Notes: generated from the letters alone by a model not told the origin. A DNA stretch of 64,000 nucleotides from DATLXH01 sp035576005 (GCA_035576005.1 DATLXH010000091.1:1-64000); one strand, 5' to 3'; positions 51,048-59,964 are shown, numbered from the stretch's first letter. Numbers and translations are program-made.

Positions 51048-51168
51048 AGCCCGCATTCCTCACAGACCTTCGCCGCGAGACGACGGATAGCGGCCTGTCT
51101 GCTTCGTTGCACGGCATCCAAGCCACTCTCCGCCCTCTCACGACAAAGGTCTGTGACAAATGCGGGCT
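51048..51168 (+). repeat. 182-bp palindromic element, copy 5 (central deletion)
   Basis: Both ends of the element are present (AGCCCGCATTCCTCACAGAC to CTGTGACAAATGCGGGCT), but 61 bp from the middle, including the central dyad, are missing, leaving 121 bp. The break lies just after CACGGC. Located between accB and accC. Confidence 0.9.
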
Positions 51169-51464
51169 GCGGTTCACTCGCCACTCTCGCGGGTCATCTG
51201 AAGGTCATGAAGGATTGAACGCGAATCCCGTCATCCTGAGGAGCGCTTTTGCGAGGAAAGGATCTCGAGATACGACGCTGTGATCATGAGCAGTCACCCG
51301 GCTTGATCTTCGCTTCGCTTCGCTCCTACCAATCTCCAGTACTTACGCGGGTTTTACAGCGTTTCCTCCACCGGTCACTTCGCGCCACCGCGAAGTACAG
51401 CAGCGACTCAGGACGACGGACTGATGAGGCCGGATGAGAACTCTGGCGCGGGGCGCCTCTCCTC
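51169..51464. other. Repeat-rich spacer between accB and accC
   Basis: No ORF is credible. GTCATCCTGAGGAGCG..GAGGAAAGGATCTCG (about 51231-51270) resembles a dispersed repeat that I know from many soil-bacterial genomes. ACTTCGCG-CCAC-CGCGAAGT (51377-51396) is a perfect 8-bp hairpin. The remainder shows a TTCGCTTCGCTTCGCTCC stretch of short repeats. If accB and accC are cotranscribed, all of this lies in their mRNA. Confidence 0.55.
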
Positions 51465-51941
51465 TCAAGGCTTGAGTGCGAACAGCTTCTCACCGTATTC
51501 GATCGGCTGGCCGTTCTGAGGAAACACTTTCACGATAACGCCATCGAAGTCTGACTCGATCTCATTCATCAACTTCATCGCTTCGATGATGCAGAGTACC
51601 TTACCCTTGGTCACGCGATCACCTTCATTGGCAAAAGACTCGGACTCAGGGTTGGCGGCACGGTAGAAAGTTCCAACGATCGGCGAGGTGATCACGTGCC
51701 ACGATTCGTCGATGTTCTCTTCGGCAATCTGGCCTGCGGTCTGACTCGATGTCGCTGCCGCCTCGATTCCTCGCGCGCCCGCTGGAACTGCAGAGGGCGC
51801 CACCGCGCTCGAGGGAACCGCAGCGGATTCGATCCTGACTCCTTCAATGCGAAGCCGAAGACCAGCTTGCTCGATCTCCAGGGAGGCCAGCCCGCGGTCA
51901 GCAACCTTGTCGATGAGCTCGACGATTTCCTTGAAATTCAT
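51465..51941 (-). CDS. accB: Biotin carboxyl carrier protein
   Basis: The carrier subunit of acetyl-CoA carboxylase, 158 aa. The C-terminal biotinyl domain has the attachment site EAMKLMNE with Lys at 123 and the closing EYGEKLFALKP. An Ala/Pro-rich linker (about 40-75) joins it to a short N-terminal domain (FKEIVELIDKVADRGLASLE). It precedes accC in the same direction at an unusual distance, and follows the roadblock gene by 10 bases. Confidence 0.95.
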   Translation of the reverse strand: MNFKEIVELIDKVADRGLASLEIEQAGLRLRIEGVRIESAAVPSSAVAPSAVPAGARGIEAAATSSQTAGQIAEENIDESWHVITSPIVGTFYRAANPESESFANEGDRVTKGKVLCIIEAMKLMNEIESDFDGVIVKVFPQNGQPIEYGEKLFALKP

Positions 51942-51951
51942 CCGAGCTTCC

Positions 51952-52311
51952 TCAACTCAACTCCGCCTGCAATTCGTCCCGCGCTCTGAGAAGCTCAAAG
52001 CGGGCGCGGCCATAGTTCCCGTTTCGACTCAGGATCAACAGCACGAAGTACTCAGCAGTCACCGCAGAGAGGAAGGTGATGTACTTTTCCGTCACGAGGG
52101 CGAACTGCTCAACATCTCCCGTGCTCAGCTCAGTATTGGAAAGGCGAATCGATTTGACGAATCCACCGAACTCCGCCCCCATACTCTCCGTAGGAACGGT
52201 GCCATCGTCGACTGTCTCAATCGCGATGCCATCCAAACCGATGAGGCTCACTGCCAGAGTCCCTTCGACTCTGGTCCGAATCCGTTCGAGAACGTCTTTG
52301 AAGACCGCCAC
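51952..52311 (-). CDS. Roadblock/LC7-domain protein (MglB-like)
   Basis: A 119-aa single-domain protein of the roadblock family. The fold is visible as a helix (FKDVLERIRTRVEGTLAVSL), strands with GLDGIAIETVDD, a middle helix (MGAEFGGFVKSIRL) and EKYITFLSAVTAEYFVLLIL. In bacteria such proteins regulate small Ras-like GTPases; MglB controls pilus and gliding polarity in Myxococcus. No MglA-type GTPase is in the window, so the partner is unknown. It sits between a TPR gene (14 bases before) and accB (10 bases after). Confidence 0.82.
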   Translation of the reverse strand: MAVFKDVLERIRTRVEGTLAVSLIGLDGIAIETVDDGTVPTESMGAEFGGFVKSIRLSNTELSTGDVEQFALVTEKYITFLSAVTAEYFVLLILSRNGNYGRARFELLRARDELQAELS

Positions 52312-52325
52312 CTATCGTCTCACCA

Positions 52326-53378
52326 TTAGTTCTTCGCCATTTTCCTTGACCAGTTCTGCAGCGTTTCAATCTTCCCGTCGTTTCGAGGGACCACATTCTT
52401 CGGAGACACCGTGAGCTCCTCGAGTCGACCGCGGACGCCGCTGTTTCCCGGATCGCGCTCGAGTATTCGCCGGTAGATGTCGGCGGCGGCGGCCGAATGT
52501 CCCTGACTGGCATACAGCTCAGCCATGGTTTCCGTCTCGGTAATGGAATGATCCTGATTCGGCGCGAGGGCCGGAGCAGGAGCCAGCTCGTCAACCCAAC
52601 CGGGCACCTCAAAAGATGGGGTGGCCTTCTCCGTCGCCTGCTCGCTTGGGAGCTCGCGAACCGCCGCCGCAGCAGTCACGTCCGGCTCCGTCTTTTCCGG
52701 AATGTCTTCGAACTGCAGGGGGCTGGCCAAGTCATCCAGCTCAGCTGGCTTATCCTTCCCATCTGCGGCTTCAGCCATGTCGCTGACAGTGCTTACTGCA
52801 CTCTTGACCAAGGATGCGGCAACACTGGCAAAGTCTCTGGCATGGTCAACGACCGCCCCCGCAACTGACGAGATGGATGGAGCTTCCGCTGCGATAGTGT
52901 CCCCACTCCGAGCTGGCTCGGCACCGTCCGCCGTGGCCGCTGAAGCCACCTCCGCATAGTTGCCAGGATTCAGCTCCCGATCAAGCACCTCAATCTGCTC
53001 CGCGATCTCATCATCAGAGGGGAGAAGGGCGTGGACCAGCTTGAACTTTTTGATTGCCTCAATTTTCTCACCCTGCTCGAGGTAACACTCAGCAAGCTGT
53101 CGGGCGGCCACCACGTTGGAGGGGTCGATTCCCAGGGCGGTCTTGAAGGCTTCCACGGCGTCGCCTAACTTCCGGAGCTCCCGACGAACCCGCCCCATGC
53201 TCATCCACGCGGACAGATACGAAGCATGGGATTGTAGTCCGTGACTCAGGACCTGCTCAGCTTCATCGAACTGACCGCTTTTGCGTAGTTCCTCCGCAAG
53301 CGGGTAGAAGAGCCGCGATCGCGGATCGCTCTTCAGTCGAGCTCGGAGCTCGTCGATTTTCAGGTTCGTAGTCACCAT
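52326..53378 (-). CDS. TPR-repeat protein
   Basis: A 350-aa cytoplasmic protein. Residues about 10-130 form at least three tetratricopeptide repeats (DEAEQVLSHGLQSHASYLSA, DAVEAFKTALGIDPSNVVAA, EAIKKFKLVHALLPSDDEIA). The middle 150 residues are Ala/Glu-rich and probably disordered. A last TPR-like pair is at about 290-330 (AELYASQGHSAAAADIYRRI, DPGNSGVRGRLEEL). I prefer the start at 53378, because an upstream ATG at 53444 would leave only ten bases from the preceding terminator. Linked to the roadblock gene, it may be a scaffold for the same complex. Confidence 0.75.
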   Translation of the reverse strand: MVTTNLKIDELRARLKSDPRSRLFYPLAEELRKSGQFDEAEQVLSHGLQSHASYLSAWMSMGRVRRELRKLGDAVEAFKTALGIDPSNVVAARQLAECYLEQGEKIEAIKKFKLVHALLPSDDEIAEQIEVLDRELNPGNYAEVASAATADGAEPARSGDTIAAEAPSISSVAGAVVDHARDFASVAASLVKSAVSTVSDMAEAADGKDKPAELDDLASPLQFEDIPEKTEPDVTAAAAVRELPSEQATEKATPSFEVPGWVDELAPAPALAPNQDHSITETETMAELYASQGHSAAAADIYRRILERDPGNSGVRGRLEELTVSPKNVVPRNDGKIETLQNWSRKMAKN

Positions 53379-53453
53379 CTCGGCAGCGTCTAATTCTGCG
53401 GGCTTGAAACCACCGGAGGCAAGATACTCCCGTGGCCCAGCCAATGATAGGAA

Positions 53454-53477
53454 AAGCCGCCCCTTTCAGGGCGGCTT
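53454..53477 (-). terminator. Rho-independent terminator of pilM-IPT operon
   Basis: On the minus strand AAGCCGCCC, a 6-base loop and GGGCGGCTT form a perfect 9-bp GC-rich stem followed by TTTTCC. It lies 35 bases after the stop of the IPT lipoprotein gene and is the best terminator in the window. On the plus strand the T-run is poor. Confidence 0.85.
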
Positions 53478-53511
53478 GTTTCAGATGAACTTTTTTGATT
53501 GATGAAAAAGG

Positions 53512-55533
53512 TTACTGCCCGACTCCGATGACACAAATGTCTTGCGGACCAGAGGCGCTGCTCAGGATGCGCAGGATCGCTCGCTCAGTACCGACACGGG
53601 AGGGATTGAATGTCACCGTGACAGCCGTCGATGCTCCGCCCGCGAGGTTGAACGATGTTGGCGCAACGGTGAAGTCCGTTGCGTCGGCTCCTGACAATGT
53701 GATGCTCCCTGTGAGCGCCTGAGCACCGGTTCCGCTCGCGTTGCTGATCGTGATGGTGGTGCTCGTCGTGCCAGTTGCCGGGGCAACCGGGGTAGCTGCA
53801 GTCCTTCCGGTGTCAGCGCAGCCAGTAGCGGGATCCACGGTGGCGGGAACGGCACTAAGCGTTGCGGGCGGCGGAATGCGACAGCTGCCATCCGGCGGTA
53901 GCACCGTAATTCCTCCCGTCAGCGTGTCGTTGCAGGTAGTCACGCGATTCTCAAACGCGATATCAAAGGCAGCGGGGACGAATCGAAGACCGGCGACCCC
54001 ACCGATTGTGCACGCAACTTCCGGAAATGTAAGTGTTCCCGGTACCGTGACCGCGAAGGTCGAGGCGCCGCTCGAGTCAATCCCGGTGAAGGTCGACGCT
54101 ACGGTCCTTCCCCCGATCGTGAATCTCGCTCCGTTGACCGGATCCGCATTGAATACCCGCACCGTAATCCCTGCGCCGGATGTAGCTTGTCCCGGGGCAA
54201 CGATTGTCGGGGCAACGACCCGGAAGATAAATGGGGGACCTGTTGCCGTCGAGCCATCCTCGATATTCGTGACGACGATCGGACCTGTGATGTCACCGCA
54301 ACCTGTGAGCTGGACTCCGGAGGTGATCGCGACAATCTGTGTGCCCGATACGCGGATGACCTGCGCCGCCACTCCGCCGATTGTCACCGCGACTGGATCG
54401 TCAAAGCCCTGGCCATCGATCGTTACCCGAGTGCCGCCGAGGAATGACCCCTCTGTCGGACCTGCTGAGGTAATCACGATGCCGGGTCCGTAGCGGAACG
54501 CCCGCGGAGTGATCACTTCGGTGTTAGACAGCACGTTGAGAACGCGGAGCGTTACCTGCTGGTTGAGTAGCGGGGCGCCAAGGCCCAGCGCTGGAGGTGT
54601 AATGGCAACGATCTGGTTCGGAGTGATCGACACCACGTCCAGTTCGACCTGATCGGTCAGCGATCCTGTAGTTCCACCCGTGCCGAAGAAGACACGCGCT
54701 CCCAGCTGGAAACCCTGCCCGAAGATCACTACGCGCGTCCTTCCCTCATTCGGTCCGGAGGAGGGCGCGACGTGCGTGACTACGGGATTGACGATCTCCG
54801 GCTGATAAGTGAACTGCGTTGTTGCCGAGGCGCGTTGCTCGTTGGTCGAGCCTGCCTGGCTGATGACGGTGATCGGAACAACCGTCGGAACGAAGGTTAC
54901 GGAGCCTGGAAGCGGCGGGACAATCACGGTGATCGAAGTCGATGTCGACGAAATGATGAGTGCTTCGACACCACCGAAGAGGACACGCAGAGGTGCCTGG
55001 AAGTTCCGACCGGTAATGGTAACTGTGGTCCCTCCCCTCGTCGTGCCGGTCGCTGGACTGACGTCCGTAATCACGAGGAGATTCGCGGTCGGGTCGGTGA
55101 ACGTGACGTTGGTCGTCTGGCGAATGTCGGCCACACGAACTGTGACCACCGCCGGTCCGGAGGTGGTCGATGTCAGACTTGCTGTTGCCACTCCCCCGCT
55201 CGTGACCCGTATCGTCGTCGACGTTCCGGTATCAGCGAAGACACCGTTGGACGTGGAGAATTCGACGGCCGTCCCGTTGGGTGCTGCGGCGCCCGACTGC
55301 GTCACGGTTGCAGTGATTATGGCGGTCGTGGCTCCTGTGCTCGTCGACCCGGTCGAGATCACCGGATTCGGGTTCTGCACGGTTACGGTGAGCGCTGTAG
55401 CGATTCCTCCGCCCGGGGCAGTGGGTGTGACGATCGGAGCAGGCGCGGTCGGAGACTCAGACTTACAGCCGCCGAGAATCATTAAGCCCGCGATCACTGC
55501 TGCACCGATCGAATGTCTTTTTCGTTGTTTCAT
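53512..55533 (-). CDS. Big/IPT-domain surface lipoprotein at end of pil operon
   Basis: A 673-aa exported protein. The signal (RHSIGAAVIAGLMILGGC) makes it a lipoprotein. Domains in order: a Big_1-like module (about 35-130: TAIITATVTQSGAAAPNGTA), three IPT/TIG modules (about 135-220, 230-325, 330-420; SPATGTTRGGTTVTITGRNF, SSGPNEGRTRVVIFGQGF, EGSFLGGTRVTIDGQGF), a region with Cys pairs, and a C-terminal ASH-like sandwich (about 565-665: PTSFNLAGGASTAVTVTFNP). I chose the ATG at 55533 behind GGGGA; two earlier ATGs exist. It looks like a stalk or adhesin linked to the pilus genes. Confidence 0.82.
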   Translation of the reverse strand: MKQRKRHSIGAAVIAGLMILGGCKSESPTAPAPIVTPTAPGGGIATALTVTVQNPNPVISTGSTSTGATTAIITATVTQSGAAAPNGTAVEFSTSNGVFADTGTSTTIRVTSGGVATASLTSTTSGPAVVTVRVADIRQTTNVTFTDPTANLLVITDVSPATGTTRGGTTVTITGRNFQAPLRVLFGGVEALIISSTSTSITVIVPPLPGSVTFVPTVVPITVISQAGSTNEQRASATTQFTYQPEIVNPVVTHVAPSSGPNEGRTRVVIFGQGFQLGARVFFGTGGTTGSLTDQVELDVVSITPNQIVAITPPALGLGAPLLNQQVTLRVLNVLSNTEVITPRAFRYGPGIVITSAGPTEGSFLGGTRVTIDGQGFDDPVAVTIGGVAAQVIRVSGTQIVAITSGVQLTGCGDITGPIVVTNIEDGSTATGPPFIFRVVAPTIVAPGQATSGAGITVRVFNADPVNGARFTIGGRTVASTFTGIDSSGASTFAVTVPGTLTFPEVACTIGGVAGLRFVPAAFDIAFENRVTTCNDTLTGGITVLPPDGSCRIPPPATLSAVPATVDPATGCADTGRTAATPVAPATGTTSTTITISNASGTGAQALTGSITLSGADATDFTVAPTSFNLAGGASTAVTVTFNPSRVGTERAILRILSSASGPQDICVIGVGQ

Positions 55534-55595
55534 GGTGATCCCCATCATCGCCTCCACCCTGCCACTGAATATTGGCCCCGTCCGTAGTGGACTGC

Positions 55596-56162
55596 TCAAA
55601 CGCAACCGCCGCAGGCCACGCACACGGTGATTGCCTGGCGCGTTTGCGCGGAAACGTTCTGACCTGAGAGCGTTTCTCCGAATACATCAATAATGACATC
55701 GAGTTTGACCTGGCGCTGTCCGGTCTCCGGATCGACGCCACCGTTGTTTGGCCGCAGCGCCGCAAAAGGTGCCTGGTTCAACGCTCCGAAATCAAAGGCA
55801 AAGAATGGGGTCGAGTCGCTGACTCCCCCGTTCACTGCCAGCAGCCCTGAGATCGATCGAACGAATGACGCCGGCACCGTCCGTCCGCCATCCGTCCTTA
55901 CGTACGTGACGCGGTAGCTTCTGAGCTGAACGTCCAGAAACCTCGCGTCAGCAACGTCTGTCCGCCGGGTTACAGCTCGCAACTGGATCGTTCCGAGTCC
56001 GCCGCAAGCAGGATCTGCAAGATCAAGCCGACTGACTGTCTGGTTAACCGTCGCAATCAAGTCGACGGGAGACTCAGCCTTGTTGATCTCGCTACAGGAA
56101 AGCAGCACCGGTGCGACCAGCGCGACCAGTAAGATAGAGAGCCTTCTGCCATTCCACTTCAT
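55596..56162 (-). CDS. Unknown lipoprotein with Cys-rich C-terminus
   Basis: A 188-aa lipoprotein I cannot assign to a family. The signal is LSILLVALVAPVLLSC. The mature domain is beta-rich with a conserved-looking core (VTYVRTDGGRTVPASFVRSI, GQRQVKLDVIIDVFGETLSG). It ends in VCVACGGCV, a CxxCxxC cluster that might hold a metal or disulfides. It follows pilQ by 65 bases and precedes the IPT gene by 62. The position suggests a pilus-associated outer-membrane or periplasmic accessory protein. The ATG at 56162 is chosen for the signal peptide. Confidence 0.7.
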   Translation of the reverse strand: MKWNGRRLSILLVALVAPVLLSCSEINKAESPVDLIATVNQTVSRLDLADPACGGLGTIQLRAVTRRTDVADARFLDVQLRSYRVTYVRTDGGRTVPASFVRSISGLLAVNGGVSDSTPFFAFDFGALNQAPFAALRPNNGGVDPETGQRQVKLDVIIDVFGETLSGQNVSAQTRQAITVCVACGGCV

Positions 56163-56227
56163 CCCGACACCTCCAGAAATCTCGACCATCATTCCCTTCC
56201 CGGGCGTTTGAGGCCCAATATTGAAGC

Positions 56228-58741
56228 CTAAGTGTTTCTAATGATCCGCGGCGTGATGAAGATCAACAATTCATCGTGCCGTGAGCTGATGTCATGCGTT
56301 CTGAACAAATGCCCGAGGATCGGAATCCGATGGAGGAAAGGCAACCTGCTCACGCTATCGTTCTCACTGGACTGGTAAATTCCACCGATCACAGTGGTCC
56401 CTCCATCACGCACCATGAGCCGAGTCGTCGCCCTGCGAGTCGCCAGAGGCGTGTTGCCCCCACCAGCGATGGCGATTCCTGCGATCGGTTCAACCTTCTG
56501 AACCGAAATGTCCATGATGACTGTGTCCTGGGCCGTGACCTGCGGCGTGACTGAAAGGCGCAATGTCGCGTCGATGTACTGAATCGTCGTGGTGAAGTTG
56601 ACCCTGGTCTGGATCGGAATCTGGACACCACTCTGAATCTCGGCAGCCTGGTTATCCTGGGTGGTGACCTTCGGTGCTGAAACGATCCGCGCCAGTCCCT
56701 CGGACTCGGCGGCGTTCAGCGCTACGTCCAGATCGAATGTGCCCAGCACGTTGCTAAGAGTGAGATTCAGAATCGGATTTCCGGGCCCGAAATTGAATGG
56801 TCCGCCTACTACACCTACCTGACTGGGGAAGATCAAACCCGTGCCGGTTCCGAGAGCCGGATCGAGACTTCCGCGGAAGCCGAAGTTGACACCGTACTGC
56901 TGGAGAAAGTTCTTCGTCGTTTCCACGATCCGGGCTTCGATCACGACCTGAGGGGTCGGGATGTCGATCGTCTCGATGAGATTCAACATAGTCTGCAGAT
57001 ATCTCGGGATCTCCGTGATCACCAGCTGGTTGGTCCTGGTATCGACGACCATCTTTCCGCGCGGAGACGCCATCTCTCTGAGCAGACCCTGCACCGCGTC
57101 GGCTTTCGCGTAGGAAAGATGCTTGATGACGGTCTGTAGCGGAACGTTGAGGCTCTGGTCCTCTTCGAGCCTTCGCGTCGAGGCCTGTTCTGCTGCAAGG
57201 CGCTCGAGAGTGCCGATGCGCATCACGCTTCCCTGAAGATCGTAGTTCAAACCGTTCTGACGCAGGATGAGCTCGAGCGCCTGATCCCAGGGAACCTGGG
57301 TAAACTCGACCGTGACCTGACCGGTCACACCGGGATCGATTGCGATATTCAGCCCGGTCAATTGGGCGAACGTTCGCAGCACATCCTTGATGTCGGCATC
57401 CTTGAGCCTGAGGTCGATCGGATCGCCTGTGTAATTTCTCTCTCCGGCACTGAGCGTACGGCTCTCACCCGGCGTCACTCTGGTTCCGAGCGAGCTCGTG
57501 CTGGAAGTCTGCTGATCGAGAAAGACGTTCTCGGTCGACGGGCGCGCTGTTGGCGTCTGCGGTGAGGTCTGCGCTTCTGCGGAATTGACCACGTGCGTCG
57601 CAACCTTCGGCTGCGAGCCTCGCGATTCGCGCGCCGCAGGTTGAGCGACTACCGCAACCTGCTGTGGGACGTCAGGCCATGTTGCGGCTGGCTCTGCGCT
57701 GCGCGCTGGCACAACCTGTTTCACCTGCGGAACAGGCTTACGTCTTTCTGACCCAGCCTGACTGTCCGCGACCAGCGTTCTATGAAGGGATCCGGGAGTT
57801 CCGAATTCGACGGAGAGCTTACCGTCGCGGTCCACGATCTCATACTCTGAGAAACGCGACATGTCGACGACCACGCGAGTAATCGGCCGAGGCCTCATCT
57901 CGAACTGAGAGACACGCACTGCCTTGACGGCCGAGCCCGAAACATCAAATCGGCTTTTCGAGACTGCGTTCTTTACACCCTTGAGATCGACAACGATGCG
58001 ATCAGGCTTCGTCAGCCGGAACGAGGAGAACTCCACCGATGATCCGTCCGATTCGAGAACCACGGCCACATCACTTCCGGAGCCAACCGTTCGGATTCCA
58101 CGAAGCGACCTTGCTGAACCGCTTCCTGCGGGAGCGCTCATACTTCTGTTTTCGTTCCGAGCCTTGACGATGGGCTCATCAATTGGCTCGGCTATCAGCT
58201 CGGCGCTGACCGACGGCTCTTCGATCTCGGGCACAGCCATCACGGCGACTTCGGGGACGATCTCACTGGACCGTTCCGCGACCGCCGCCGGCGCAAAAGA
58301 GAGAATGACGGAGTCATCTGACGCGGTGGCGGTCGGAGCGACCGCGGATTTGAATCGTACGGTTACCCTCGTAATCGGGTTACCGAGCTCCACGACCTCG
58401 TCGGCGGACACCGATGCGAGATTCGCAGGCAGATCACCCGGGATCGTCAGTGCGGCGCTCTTGGACGTCCGAGCCAGGTCGAGAACGAAGACGTCGGGCT
58501 GTGGACTGTAAGACGTATAGGCAGGCTTGCTGCTCGTCCTGACTACCAGTCTCGGTGCTGGAGCGTTTTCGGCGCGAATCTCGAGAAGGGTCAGGCCCTC
58601 TCTCGCTGCCGCCGATACCGCTCTTGTGCCCGACGCAGACTGAGCCGCTGGCGGCGCCGAAGCGCAGGACAGACCGAGCACTGCAACGCCCGTTACCGCC
58701 ACAAGAAGCAGCGTTTTGCGCGAACTTCTCAGGTTCACCAT
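56228..58741 (-). CDS. pilQ: Type IV pilus secretin PilQ
   Basis: The outer-membrane pilus channel, 837 aa. An N-terminal signal (TLLLVAVTGVAVLGLSC) precedes two AMIN domains (about 45-145 and 210-310) that bind peptidoglycan. An N0/STN domain (about 430-500: DIKDVLRTFAQLTGLNIAID) and N1 (about 530-600) follow. The secretin core spans about 610-835, ending SRLPFLHRIPILGHLFRTHD and LLIFITPRII. The ATG at 58741 lies behind GGAGGG at good spacing; 13 upstream codons are unlikely. This secretin is the standard PilQ type, unlike the TPR-cohesin secretin at 22524. Confidence 0.94.
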   Translation of the reverse strand: MVNLRSSRKTLLLVAVTGVAVLGLSCASAPPAAQSASGTRAVSAAAREGLTLLEIRAENAPAPRLVVRTSSKPAYTSYSPQPDVFVLDLARTSKSAALTIPGDLPANLASVSADEVVELGNPITRVTVRFKSAVAPTATASDDSVILSFAPAAVAERSSEIVPEVAVMAVPEIEEPSVSAELIAEPIDEPIVKARNENRSMSAPAGSGSARSLRGIRTVGSGSDVAVVLESDGSSVEFSSFRLTKPDRIVVDLKGVKNAVSKSRFDVSGSAVKAVRVSQFEMRPRPITRVVVDMSRFSEYEIVDRDGKLSVEFGTPGSLHRTLVADSQAGSERRKPVPQVKQVVPARSAEPAATWPDVPQQVAVVAQPAARESRGSQPKVATHVVNSAEAQTSPQTPTARPSTENVFLDQQTSSTSSLGTRVTPGESRTLSAGERNYTGDPIDLRLKDADIKDVLRTFAQLTGLNIAIDPGVTGQVTVEFTQVPWDQALELILRQNGLNYDLQGSVMRIGTLERLAAEQASTRRLEEDQSLNVPLQTVIKHLSYAKADAVQGLLREMASPRGKMVVDTRTNQLVITEIPRYLQTMLNLIETIDIPTPQVVIEARIVETTKNFLQQYGVNFGFRGSLDPALGTGTGLIFPSQVGVVGGPFNFGPGNPILNLTLSNVLGTFDLDVALNAAESEGLARIVSAPKVTTQDNQAAEIQSGVQIPIQTRVNFTTTIQYIDATLRLSVTPQVTAQDTVIMDISVQKVEPIAGIAIAGGGNTPLATRRATTRLMVRDGGTTVIGGIYQSSENDSVSRLPFLHRIPILGHLFRTHDISSRHDELLIFITPRIIRNT

Positions 58742-58784
58742 CTCACAACCCTCCACACAACCGTCCCCATAACTACTCATGCAT

Positions 58785-59321
58785 TCAGCCCCTCGGTTGA
58801 GTCTGCGACGCCAGTTCTTTCGTGACTTCGCGGAAACGTTCGATTCGAGTGGGATCGTTCACTTCCTGGCGGAAGACAATGCCGTTCGGATTGAGTCTGA
58901 CCACCTCACCGTCGAAGACTTTGTCGCCAACCTTCAGAAGATGTCCACTGTTGTCCGGCCCGATCACCATCGCGACGAGGCCCTGCTTAGTCCGGAAGAT
59001 GCCCTGCAGCCGCATCTCGTCAATGAGAAATCCCGGGGTTCCCTTCGGCGCATTCTCTCTAGCGGCTTTCGGAGACGGCCCGATGAGAGAACGGAACGGG
59101 TCACGACGCCCCTGAGGATCATAGCGGTACGTGTCATAGGTCGCCGGCTCTTCGAGAATCTCCTGGAGGTTTTTCTCCACCGAGCTCGCGCCCGCAGCCG
59201 GCTGACTGGATGGAGCGGGCTGGGCGTAGGCTGTAAACGAGACCAGCGATGCACTCATGACCGCCAGCTGCACAGCCCTGCGAAGCTGGACGAGCCCGGG
59301 CTGTATCTGCGAATGACTCAT
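58785..59321 (-). CDS. pilP: PilP pilus assembly protein
   Basis: A 178-aa periplasmic protein with a signal or anchor (about 16-33), linker and PilP domain. The typical phrases are YDPQGRRDPFRSLIG (about 75-90), GFLIDEMRLQGIFRT and VMVIGPDNSGHLLKVGDKVF. PilP connects the PilNO ring with PilQ. GGAGGAG precedes the ATG, which overlaps the pilO stop. It lacks the calcium repeat found in the PilP-like protein at 21719. Confidence 0.92.
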   Translation of the reverse strand: MSHSQIQPGLVQLRRAVQLAVMSASLVSFTAYAQPAPSSQPAAGASSVEKNLQEILEEPATYDTYRYDPQGRRDPFRSLIGPSPKAARENAPKGTPGFLIDEMRLQGIFRTKQGLVAMVIGPDNSGHLLKVGDKVFDGEVVRLNPNGIVFRQEVNDPTRIERFREVTKELASQTQPRG

Positions 59322-59953
59322 TCGGTGGCTCCTCCCGGTTTCGCTGCTGCCGTTGCGGCCGCTGGCTCAGCAACCTCTTCTTTCGGCTCGACATAGACGA
59401 AGGTCTTCGCCACGAAATCGCAAGTGATGGTCTTGTCGACCTGACTTCCGAGTGCCGTCACCGTGAACTGCTCGACGTTGATGATTCGAGAGAAATTACC
59501 GAGGCGATTGAAGAGCACCGCCAAATTGTGGTAGCCCCCTTCGACACTCACCGTGATGGGCCAGTCGACGTACACCTCTTCACCCGAAGACTCGGCGAGC
59601 TTTGGGAAAGCCAGACTGTTGAGAACAAAGTCGCCCTGATCGACCAGCGACTTGATTTTCTTGATGATCTCTTCCGTGTTGCGGCTCGACGGCAGGATAC
59701 GTCGCAGCTTCTCGAGCTCCTCTTCCAGCCTCCGAACCTCTTCCCTGAACTGGGGAAGCTTCTTCTCTGCGGCTCTGCCACTCTCGATCTTCTTCGAGAG
59801 CTCATCGAGCTCCTGATCGGCGCTGGCGATGCTCGCGTTAAGATCATCAATCTTGAGAGCTTTGACCGCGTAGAGCGCAAGCCCGAACAAGAGCAGCCCG
59901 ATGCCGAGCCCCCAATACCATGGCTTCCCCTGAAGAGCTGTTTCTAACGCCAT
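59318..59953 (-). CDS. pilO: PilO pilus assembly protein
   Basis: A 211-aa inner-membrane protein: one helix (about 14-32, GLGIGLLLFGLALYAVKAL), a coiled coil (about 35-90) and the PilO domain (SRNTEEIIKKIKSLVDQGDF, WPITVSVEGGYHNLAVLFNR, FSRIINVEQF). Starts 11 bases after pilN and overlaps pilP by four bases. It pairs with PilN. Confidence 0.93.
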   Translation of the reverse strand: MALETALQGKPWYWGLGIGLLLFGLALYAVKALKIDDLNASIASADQELDELSKKIESGRAAEKKLPQFREEVRRLEEELEKLRRILPSSRNTEEIIKKIKSLVDQGDFVLNSLAFPKLAESSGEEVYVDWPITVSVEGGYHNLAVLFNRLGNFSRIINVEQFTVTALGSQVDKTITCDFVAKTFVYVEPKEEVAEPAAATAAAKPGGATE

Positions 59954-59964
59954 TGCAACCCCTC

